A DNA stretch of 64,000 nucleotides from Mesorhizobium sp. Its GTDB lineage: Bacteria > Pseudomonadota > Alphaproteobacteria > Rhizobiales > Rhizobiaceae. How positions within the stretch are numbered: position 1 is the stretch's first letter; every line of letters begins with the position of its first letter. Under the pieces are notes generated by a model. That model saw nothing but the letters and a program-made list of their open reading frames with translations, made no database searches and was not told where the DNA came from. Position numbers and translations under genes: made by a program. The stretch spans positions 1-64,000 of the forward strand of contig SAQE01000027.1 in the NCBI GenBank assembly GCA_004020545.1, in the 5' to 3' direction. Positions 57,042 to 64,000 of this stretch are shown piece after piece.

Positions 57042-57746
57042 ATGAAGAAGCCGCTGGTCCTGATCTGCTCGCAAGATGCCGAGTTCTATCTGCTCTACAG
57101 CCACATACTGGAGGTGGACGGTTTCAGCAGTGAGACGGCAGACGGCGCGAAGGCTGCGCTGGCCTTGGCCGAACAACGGGAGCTTCAGGCCGTAGTGCTG
57201 GATTGCGACCCAGCCAGCATAAACGGGTCCGCAATTTGCGCCCACCTCAAGCGGGAACCGCGCACCACCGACCTGCCCATCATCGCCCTGATCGCGCCTG
57301 GCGCCGAGCACCAGCACCTCGATCTCTTGAAGGCAGGCGTTGAGAGCTTTGTGCGGCCGGTGGCTCCGGCCAAGCTGCTCGACTGCCTGCGGGCGAGGCT
57401 CGGGCTGACCAAGCGTGGTCCGAACGGGGTTGAAAACGACAGTTGGATTTGTTGTGGAGGCCTGGAGATGAAGCTCGATGCCCATCGGGTTCGCGGTAAT
57501 GGCCACGACATCCATCTCGGACGGATCGATTTCAACGTGCTGCGGCTTATGATTGAGGCCCCCGGCAAGGTCTTCAGCCGGGACGAGCTTATCGGGGCGG
57601 CCTGGCTGCCCAACATTCATGTCGGTGCACGCACCGTCGATGTCCATATCAGCCGAATCAGGAGGGCGCTGAAAACGGCCTTGCCCGGCAGCGTCATTCG
57701 CACCGTCAGGTCGGCCGGCTACTCGCTCGAGAAGCCGGACGACTGA
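57042..57746 (+). CDS. OmpR-type response regulator with atypical receiver
   Basis: 234 residues from the ATG at 57042; the frame is open back to an ATG at 56931 coupled to the DUF269 stop. Receiver 1-120: acidic pair region LICSQDAEF and phospho-acceptor Asp in VVLDCDPAS, but the usual Lys is Arg (SFVRPVAP) and the Thr/Ser is replaced (ALIAPG). C-terminal winged helix: GRIDFNVLRLMIEAPGKVFS, RDELIGAAW, RTVDVHISRIRRAL. No kinase gene adjacent. It may regulate late nif or downstream genes without phosphorylation. Confidence 0.88.
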   Translation: MKKPLVLICSQDAEFYLLYSHILEVDGFSSETADGAKAALALAEQRELQAVVLDCDPASINGSAICAHLKREPRTTDLPIIALIAPGAEHQHLDLLKAGVESFVRPVAPAKLLDCLRARLGLTKRGPNGVENDSWICCGGLEMKLDAHRVRGNGHDIHLGRIDFNVLRLMIEAPGKVFSRDELIGAAWLPNIHVGARTVDVHISRIRRALKTALPGSVIRTVRSAGYSLEKPDD

Positions 57747-57767
57747 AATCGGTGGTCGAATGTGGTG

Positions 57768-57793
57768 CCGCTCTCTCTTCCTCCTGAGAGCGG
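57768..57793 (+). terminator. Hairpin at the end of the nif operon
   Basis: CCGCTCTC, ten-base loop, GAGAGCGG: a perfect 8-bp GC-rich stem 21 bases after the response regulator stop. No T-run follows, so it may be a processing or Rho-type end. Confidence 0.6.
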
Positions 57794-57841
57794 TGTTGCC
57801 GCTTTGAGACGCTCCTAACGAAGACCAGGAGAAGCAGGCAA

Positions 57842-58714
57842 ATGGAATTTAAAAGCATATTCAGTGTGACGGGTGCTGATCATTCTGATGAGGACCTCAC
57901 AACAGCTGCCGGACTGTGTGCCGAGGTCGGCGCGCACCTATCGGTACTCATTATACCGCCTCCATTGCTCTTGATGTCGTCTCCGCCCCCCGAATGGAAT
58001 ACAGGACGTGCACAGGCAATTGCAGTACCGAACTATCGATTTCAGCAAATCGAGAAATTTTCACAGGACGTGACCAGAATGGAAAGACGGTCCGCGGATA
58101 TCCTCAAAAGGCTGAAAGCTATGTCGCTTTCCTGTGACGTTGACACCGACTATTGCGATCCGGCTAGCCTCGGTGAAGTGGCACGACAGCGGGCGCTCTG
58201 CGCTGACCTGACGATCGTTGGAGGAGACCTCCTCAACGATGAGACTCTCGGACCTCCTGTTGTCAACGGCTGCTTGTTCGATAGCGGAAAGCCGGTGCTC
58301 ATCGTGCCGAAGGGCGCTAAGGCGACCCTGTCGCCTCGACGCGTGCTGGTCGGCTGGGATTCGCGCGTAGAGGCCTCGCGTGCGGTTCGGGAAGCTCTTA
58401 GTATCCTATCCGCTGCCAAGGAAGTCTGTGTCGCTATGGTCGATCCGAAGGCGCAAAACAACGGGAAAGGCGCGCAGTCTGGAGCTGACATCGCTGCCTA
58501 TCTTACTCGGCACGGTGCTCGGGTCTCTGTTGACCTGCTTAAGAGCGCCGGCAAATCGGCGGGCACAGTGCTGACTCAGCACGCGAACGACATCTGTGCT
58601 GACATGATGGTCATGGGTGCTTATGGCAGCCGTGGGCTGCGTGAGCGGATTTTCGGCGGTCCGCCGAGCTGGAGCTTTGGGAACACCACATTGCCGCTGT
58701 TTTTGGCTCGCTGA
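57842..58714 (+). CDS. Universal stress protein (tandem Usp)
   Basis: 290 residues, two Usp domains. The second has VLVGWDSRVEASRAVREALS and the nucleotide-binding tail MGAYGSRGLRERIFGG; the first (SIFSVTGADHSDEDL, LTIVGGD) is degenerate. Usp proteins often accompany nif genes and respond to low oxygen or energy stress. Starts after ACCAGGAGAAGC, beyond the nif hairpin. Confidence 0.88.
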   Translation: MEFKSIFSVTGADHSDEDLTTAAGLCAEVGAHLSVLIIPPPLLLMSSPPPEWNTGRAQAIAVPNYRFQQIEKFSQDVTRMERRSADILKRLKAMSLSCDVDTDYCDPASLGEVARQRALCADLTIVGGDLLNDETLGPPVVNGCLFDSGKPVLIVPKGAKATLSPRRVLVGWDSRVEASRAVREALSILSAAKEVCVAMVDPKAQNNGKGAQSGADIAAYLTRHGARVSVDLLKSAGKSAGTVLTQHANDICADMMVMGAYGSRGLRERIFGGPPSWSFGNTTLPLFLAR

Positions 58715-59555
58715 TCAGTTCCGTAGGAAGACCGATCAGGTCGTAGGACCGCCAACCAGTCCGAAGTCGTCGTCGGTTACCGGTCGGATTGCGGAGACAT
58801 GGCTGGATCAGCGAACATCTTGCGACGCTTGTCAGAGCCAAACCGGACGCCTCGACTGCTTCACGACGCTCTCGTGCATCCAACTCGTGCGAGATCGTCT
58901 GTAACCGGCAGTAAAGACGAACGGCTGCAGCAGACCGCAGCCAAGCCACAGGGCGGGTGTACCAGGGGCCCCCGCCTCGGGCGCGAACCCTGTTGGAATG
59001 CCCCTGATCAGTACCCGGACGCGGGTCAAATCGGCGGCTGCCCCTGTCAGGCCTGCGGTGTGCAAGGGCCGCTGCCGCGGAGCTTCCCCTGCCCGATCGT
59101 CGGGCGCGACAATGTCGGGTTCCAGACGAGCTGGAATTAGGAGAACTCGTTGGTTTGACGTTTTCTTTATCCGGCACGCTGCATGCATGGGAGTCTACGA
59201 ACGCATTACGAGCCGTTATCCATGGTTACGCCCCTCGAAGAAAGAGCCGCTTCCGTCGTAACCGGGAAACAGTCAATCCTGGGGTGGAGGCAGCCGCTAG
59301 GAGCCGCCGTAAAATCCGGAGAGCTGCGCGACAGCATCACACGCGGTCCTTCTCGCTCTTGGGTTCGGATGATGCGGTGCCCGCTGTCGATGTCGCCCAT
59401 TGAGCTCAAGACCTGGAAGGCCGCGCAGGCTTTTGCCTTCCTCTCAGTCGGGACCGCGGCTCAAGGATGCCTGTGAGGTTCGCAATGCTCAATGCCTGGC
59501 GGTCGCCGCGCACATGCCGCTGAGTTGGAAAACACTCCTAGAGGAGCAAGGATAA
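58715..59555. other. Intergenic stretch, no recognised gene
   Basis: About 840 bases between the Usp and N-hydroxylase genes. Frames present are short, overlapping and unlike any family I know. No good sigma54 promoter was found. Confidence 0.4.
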
Positions 59556-60854
59556 GTGGACCTCTTTTGCATTGGTATCGGTGCTGGGCCGTCTAATTTG
59601 AGCCTTGCGTGTCAGATACAGGAAGAGATTGCGCAAGGGGCACTGTTCCTGGATCGGCAGGTTGATTTCCGCGGACATCCAGGCAGCGCTTTCGATTGCG
59701 CGGAGCTCCAGGTCGGCCACTTCCAGGATCTGGTTACTCTGGTCAATCCGCGATCAGCCTACACATTCGTAAACTACCTCCACGAGAACGGGCGTCTTTA
59801 CCATTTCCTCAATGCGCAATTTCACGGGGTGCTCAGAGCCGAGTTCGCTCAATATCTCAACTGGGCGTTCCAGAAGAATCCGCTTGTCCGTGGCGGCGAG
59901 GCCGTTCGCGAAATCCGCTTTGACGGCGAGTTTCGCGTGCGGACGGACAACGCGGTCCTTGATGCGAGAAACCTCGTCATCGACATAGGCAAGCAGGCGC
60001 AAATTCCGCCTCAGTTTCATGGCTGGACTGGACCCAACCTGTTCCACTCATCTGAGTTGGCCCACATCAATCCTGAGGTGCAAAAAAAGCATGTCTGCGT
60101 TGTTGGCGGCGGACAGTCGGGAGCCGAGCTGCTGCTGCACCTTGTCGGCCGGCCGAAAGAACGGCGGCCCGCGGCGATCACTTGGGTCTTGACGCGCGAG
60201 ATGCCTTTCGACGACCACCCGTTCACAAACGAGCTGTTCACGCCTTGCTTTTCGGATCGTTTTGCGGCCATGAGCGAGGTGCATCGCCAGCTGTTCCTGC
60301 GGCGTTTCGCGCTTGCCTCCGACGGGATTTCAGAAAGCACGTTGCGCGCGGTCTATCAGGCGCTCTACCACCACGCCTTTCTCGAGCCACACCAATGCGA
60401 CATCACACTGCGGCCAAGTTGCAACGTGTCGCGCTGCATCAACGCAGGGGCGGGGCACAGGCTCACGCTGCAGCGCGGCATGGATAACATCGGAGAAGTA
60501 ACCGCGGACATCGTCATCCTGGCCATGGGGTACGAGAACGCGCTGCCGGACTTCCTGGAACCGATCGCAGATCGCCTCGAGCAGATCGGCAATGAGCTCG
60601 CCACCGGCGAGGATTTTTCGGTGTACTGGGACGGACCGCGAGACAGACGCCTTTTCGTTCAGAACGCCTGCCTTGGACAGCGCGGGCTGGCTGATCCGAA
60701 CTTTGGCCTGCTGGCCTGGCGAGCGCGCCGCATCCTGGACAGCCTTCTGGGGCGCCCGCCATGCACCAATCCCGAGCATCTGGGCTTCATCAGCCGTACG
60801 TTGATCGAGCGCCGGCCCGACCTCGTAGCCGAAGAAATGGGCAGCGGGATATAA
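59556..60854 (+). CDS. SidA/IucD-type lysine/ornithine N-hydroxylase
   Basis: 432 residues with a GTG start after GAGGAGCAAGG. FAD motif GIGAGPSNLSLACQI; NADPH motif CVVGGGQSGAELLLHL; QVGHFQDLVTLVNPRSAYTF and the C-terminal ADPNFGLLAWRA are typical of siderophore amine monooxygenases. It would N-hydroxylate lysine, ornithine or a diamine. No siderophore synthetase or exporter genes follow; a short frame after it (GLLLFIGGGIQGMMYAFVAA) could be a remnant of a membrane protein. Confidence 0.9.
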   Translation: MDLFCIGIGAGPSNLSLACQIQEEIAQGALFLDRQVDFRGHPGSAFDCAELQVGHFQDLVTLVNPRSAYTFVNYLHENGRLYHFLNAQFHGVLRAEFAQYLNWAFQKNPLVRGGEAVREIRFDGEFRVRTDNAVLDARNLVIDIGKQAQIPPQFHGWTGPNLFHSSELAHINPEVQKKHVCVVGGGQSGAELLLHLVGRPKERRPAAITWVLTREMPFDDHPFTNELFTPCFSDRFAAMSEVHRQLFLRRFALASDGISESTLRAVYQALYHHAFLEPHQCDITLRPSCNVSRCINAGAGHRLTLQRGMDNIGEVTADIVILAMGYENALPDFLEPIADRLEQIGNELATGEDFSVYWDGPRDRRLFVQNACLGQRGLADPNFGLLAWRARRILDSLLGRPPCTNPEHLGFISRTLIERRPDLVAEEMGSGI

Positions 60855-61641
60855 CTGGTCTACTATTGTTCATTGGCGGTGGCATCCAGGGAATGATGTA
60901 CGCCTTCGTTGCGGCGAACGCGGGAGCCTTAGCCCAGATCATCTTGACCGAATAAGCACTCGGGCCCTGAGGCACATCGTATATTCTGCGGACGTTTCCC
61001 CTACGCTCGTTAAGTCCTTACGTTCACTCGAAAGAGTGCGGTAGCCTCAGCGGCCATGGCTGAGCCCGCGCTCAGCGGGGAGGGTCCTTGCCTTTGGCGA
61101 TGCATGTCGTGGCTGGACCCGGTGAGTTAGGTGAGTCCGGCCCGGTCTACCCAGCCCCTGCGCCCGCCCCGAAGCCGCTCGCCCGCTCAGCGCTATCGAG
61201 GGGGCGCTCGCGCGGCTTCGCTGACCGCCGCGTTACAGCGTAAGGACGCGACCCCAGTGAAGGCATACTCCAGTGTCGCCAATCCCGTTTGGTTGGCCCG
61301 CCGCAAGCCGGTCTTCCAACCAAAGGCCGAACTCGCCAATTCGCCAGCCAACTCCACCAACGATTGTCTAAATCCGCTGCCGAGGGCGGTTCGCTCGGGC
61401 TCGCTTGCTTGAGCACGGCACAGACGGGATCGCGAGCATGATGCCGCGGAATGGGAACGCATCATGCTTGGGCACGAGGGCCCGTGCCAACGCGCATCGC
61501 GCCAATCGGCGTCGTCACGTCCGAGATTCAGCACCGGCTGCTCGGCGCTTTTACGCTCGCATCATGGGCCGGCATGCCGCTGGCGATCCATGACGCGATG
61601 CCGCCGAGGCTGCTAGTTCATGGAAAGCGATAAGCACTAGA
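60855..61641. other. Intergenic stretch with possible decayed frames
   Basis: Nearly 800 bases without a clear gene. A minus-strand frame near 61440-61200 (GSGFRQSLVELAGELASSAF) and a plus-strand frame ending 61633 look protein-like but match no family I can name. Confidence 0.35.
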
Positions 61642-61992
61642 TTAATGGGCAACCTCGTCGGGACCGAAAAGGGCGCTAAACCGGCTGGCTAGATCGATCC
61701 AGGGTGCCGCGTCTCCGCGCTCTGAAGCTATTCGAACGACCGTCGCCAGATAATCGGTAAAAGCCTTCAGTCTGATGGCGCCTTGCTCAGAAAGGTGGTC
61801 AATGGCGTCAAGCGGCTGGTGAACGGCAGCCAGCATATGTTGCACCAAAAGCAGTGAGGATGGGCAAGGGCAGTCGCTCTTACTCGCGAGGCGCCTGCAC
61901 TCGCTGCAAAGCGGCGGAATGTCCTCTAAGGCTAGGTCGCCGGAAAGCCGTTGTATGAGATTGTCAGTGGCGTTCCACAAATTCGCTCGCAT
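61642..61992 (-). CDS. Hypothetical protein downstream of pyrE
   Basis: 116 residues from the ATG at 61992, overlapping the pyrE 3' end by 29 bases (an ATG at 62019 is longer). Helical, with a cysteine cluster [16 protein letters not shown] near 35-50 that could bind metal. No family recognised. The overlap suggests cotranslation with pyrE. Confidence 0.5.
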   Translation of the reverse strand: MRANLWNATDNLIQRLSGDLALEDIPPLCSECRRLASKSDCPCPSSLLLVQHMLAAVHQPLDAIDHLSEQGAIRLKAFTDYLATVVRIASERGDAAPWIDLASRFSALFGPDEVAH

Positions 61993-62560
61993 GCAGAACG
62001 GAATGCAGCGTGACCCCATGTTGGGCTAGCAGCGCCGTAGCTCCCTCGTCGCGGTCCACGAGGCAAGCAGCGTCACCTACAATGCCCCCGGCGCGGCGAA
62101 CCTCTTCAATCGCCTTCAATATCGACTTGCCGCTTGTGGCAACGTCGTCAACGATCAGGACGACTTTTCCCTCGAGATCTTCTTTGGGCCCAAGACCTTC
62201 AATCACGTCCCTTGTGCCATGAGGCTTTGGAGTCTTGCGAACGAAGATCGTGTTTATGGGTTTGTTCATCGCCGAGCTGACAGCTGCCATCGATCCGATT
62301 ACGGGGACCGCTCCCATTTCAAGGCCGCCGACGTACTCTGCTTTCACTTGCTCAGCGATTTTTAGGAACTCAAGAGCGGCAAGTTGCGCGCCTCGCGCCA
62401 TCATCATGGTAGGCTTCATATTGAAATAGATGTCGCTCTCTATGCCCGACGAGAGCGTGTAGCGTCCGGATCGAAAAGAGCGCTCACGGACGATTTCGCG
62501 GAGTTCGTCCTTGTCGTGTTGGCTGGAATCAACTGGTCTGAATTTTGCCAGTGCCGCCAT
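61964..62560 (-). CDS. pyrE: Orotate phosphoribosyltransferase-like protein
   Basis: 198 residues. PRPP-binding motif [14 protein letters not shown] near 130; [32 protein letters not shown] and [13 protein letters not shown] fit PyrE. Makes OMP from orotate. As an island-borne copy it is probably additional to the chromosomal gene; no other pyr genes are near, so use in another phosphoribosyl transfer is possible. Confidence 0.9.
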   Translation of the reverse strand: MAALAKFRPVDSSQHDKDELREIVRERSFRSGRYTLSSGIESDIYFNMKPTMMMARGAQLAALEFLKIAEQVKAEYVGGLEMGAVPVIGSMAAVSSAMNKPINTIFVRKTPKPHGTRDVIEGLGPKEDLEGKVVLIVDDVATSGKSILKAIEEVRRAGGIVGDAACLVDRDEGATALLAQHGVTLHSVLHASEFVERH

Positions 62561-63586
62561 AGATCAGACCTCGCCCTAGGGAAAAAATTGGGTGCGGCAT
62601 GCACCTAGTCACTACCGCTATGTGACTTATGCAAGTGTTCGCGGGGTGTGTCAATTAATGTCAATACCGGTGCGACCGTTTCGCGCAGATTTTTCCATTA
62701 TCGTTATTGGGTGCCTAAAGCGTGATCACGGGTTTCCCTACGGCTGGGTAGCGTTGGCCACCCGCCCTTGCCCGATCTCGGCAGGCACGGCTTTTCTCGA
62801 TGCGGGCCGTCTCTTTGAGGATTTGGGCGTTTCATCCTCGTCCCCTCGAGTTCCGCCTCGCTCGGCCCCGTTTGCGCCAGCTTCTTAACCAGGTTGCGCA
62901 TGAGGTGAGCGTTTCGGCCGCCATGTCGGCCCGTGTCGCTCTTGTGATGACGAGTGGGCAAGGCCGCGCTTTTCGTGCAACCCCGTCGTAGAGGCGCGAG
63001 AGGTAAAGTTCGAGCCGCCGAGAATTTTTGTCATCAGCACCGCGGCGCAACATTTCGGCTCGCTTCATCTGACGACGGTAGAAAGCAAAGTTCAAGGTAG
63101 GTCGTAGTCCACCTCCCTGCCGGCCGAGTCTTTACGGCGATATCGGCGACAGGGGCGAGCGTCTGCCTCTGAGGCAGACGCCGAACAGCAGGCCGAGCCT
63201 TACACTGATTTTGGTGACATTGAGTTCGCCGACACCCCTGAGATGGAGCCTATCACGGGCGGGAAGCGCCTTGTGGCAGAACTCGACAAGCGGCGCTACG
63301 TTCTGGACGCCGGCGTTGCTGACAGGACATCGAGGCGCCCGAAGGTTTCGATTGCCTGCATCAGCCGCGTTCCACCTGCCTCTCACCCTGGCAACCATTT
63401 TTCGTCAATCGATCGATCCCGGACGCCGTTGTTGGACTTCGCTGTGATCAAGATCCGCGGACCACTCTTGCTCCCTCGCGGGCGAACCGCGCTTTCCTTG
63501 CCGACCCCGCTCGCGGCTTCGGCGATCACCGCCACCTTGTCGATAAGCCGGCCACCGGCTCCCCGTCGCGCTGGTTCAACAAAATA
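62561..63586. other. Intergenic stretch, decayed frames only
   Basis: About 1 kb. A minus-strand frame at 63095-62832 (FAFYRRQMKRAEMLRRGADD) and a plus-strand piece near 63180-63350 (DIEFADTPEMEPITGGKRLV) look like fragments of real proteins, but neither is recognised. Contains the hairpin at 63159-63181. Confidence 0.35.
63159..63181. terminator. Strong hairpin
   Basis: GCGTCTGCCT, CTG, AGGCAGACGC: a perfect 10-bp stem with a 3-base loop. No T-run on either strand. It lies 400 bases downstream of the decarboxylase gene, so its role as terminator is unproven. Confidence 0.4.
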
Positions 63587-64000
63587 TCATTGTGAAAGTT
63601 CATGGTTTCTTCCTTTCCGATGGCGAGGCTCGGCTTCCGCGAGATAGTCGTGGACGACCTTCCCGAGCGCGAGCGTGAGATCGGCGACGAGGTGTACGGC
63701 CGAGACTACTTCCAGCACCGGCAGTTCGGCGACGGGGGCAAGCGCATGCGACCAGAGGTTCAGGGCTGCCGGGCCGGTCCAGGCGCCTCTCAGATCGATG
63801 TCCTCCAGGTGGTATTCCACGAGTTCGCAGATGCGCGGCGTGCCGTCGACATGCGGGATGATTTTGAGGAGGAAGTTCGGGTCGGCGAGCGAGGCCTTAA
63901 CGCTCGCAAGGTCCGCGGCCCGGTGCTTGTAGCCCATCGTACCCGTCGCGACGCGGACCGGGCCGTAGTCCAGCGTGCCAACAAGCGTGTCCGTCTCTGT
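63587..64000 (-). CDS. adc: Acetoacetate decarboxylase, C-terminal part (partial)
   Basis: The gene enters from beyond 64000 and ends at 63587. Visible ~137 residues: [20 protein letters not shown], then [40 protein letters not shown] and [16 protein letters not shown], the C-terminal barrel of acetoacetate decarboxylases. The catalytic lysine region lies outside the window. Acetoacetate would become acetone and CO2. Confidence 0.88.
   Translation of the reverse strand, partial: TETDTLVGTLDYGPVRVATGTMGYKHRAADLASVKASLADPNFLLKIIPHVDGTPRICELVEYHLEDIDLRGAWTGPAALNLWSHALAPVAELPVLEVVSAVHLVADLTLALGKVVHDYLAEAEPRHRKGRNHELSQ

Overview
The window is GC-rich DNA from a rhizobium. The genes present and their order (nodE 3' end, fixABCX, nifB-fdxN-nifZT, iscN-nifS-nifW, nifHDKENX, nifQ, a second rpoN paired with prxS) fit the symbiosis island of a Mesorhizobium, probably one nodulating galegoid-type hosts because a NodE-type ketosynthase is present. 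That genus-level placement is inference from gene content.

Layout. 1-2.3 kb: end of nodE, a long empty stretch with a 20-bp palindrome, then a nifA lacking the GAF domain. 2.3-11.5 kb: a subtilisin autotransporter, a DarT1/NADAR toxin-antitoxin pair, a truncated ISNCY-type transposase, an IalB-like protein, broken hydrolase and peptidase genes, and a NodL-type acetyltransferase. 11.8-15.2 kb (minus): nifB-fdxN-nifZ-nifT-SIR2-like, with a NifA/sigma54 promoter. 15.3-17.1 kb: scar where nifA normally lies between fixX and nifB, now a nonsense-bearing nifA fragment, an IS66 orfA relic and a frameshifted esterase. 17.1-23.4 kb (minus): iscN-(nifU relic)-nifS-nifW-fixABCX. 23.5-25 kb (plus): a copy of the nifH promoter and leader leading to a short ORF and a heme-handling protein. 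25.3-26.5 kb: an MFS exporter. 27.8-33.6 kb: cytochrome P450, ferredoxin-SnoaL fusion, tandem SDR, luciferase-like monooxygenase, then nifQ, behind a predicted NifA/sigma54 promoter. 33.6-35.6 kb (minus): prxS-rpoN2. 36.4-43 kb: IS21 scar, HisC-like aminotransferase plus a second luciferase-like oxidoreductase, a frameshifted Crp/Fnr regulator, a DNA ligase relic, a trypsin-like protease, and relics of a peptidase-type ABC exporter. 43.1-46.9 kb: queCDE, then an alpha-carbonic anhydrase flanked by a second decayed queE 3' end. 47.3-48.3 kb: HEPN/nucleotidyltransferase TA pair, HEPN frameshifted. 48.7-57.8 kb: nifHDKENX, the NifX-associated DUF269 gene and an atypical response regulator, ended by a hairpin. 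57.8-64 kb: universal stress protein, SidA-type N-hydroxylase, a pyrE copy and a partial acetoacetate decarboxylase.

How it fits together. NifA plus RpoN2 would drive the -24/-12 promoters seen upstream of nifH, nifB, fixA, iscN and the P450 operon. NifHDK is the enzyme; NifB, E, N, X, Q, S and IscN make or insert cofactors; FixABCX and FdxN supply electrons; PrxS handles peroxide. The most novel-looking item is the P450/ferredoxin-SnoaL/tandem-SDR/luciferase-like operon, an apparently nodule-expressed small-molecule pathway of unknown product. About a dozen genes are broken by frameshifts, stops or truncation, typical of accessory island DNA.
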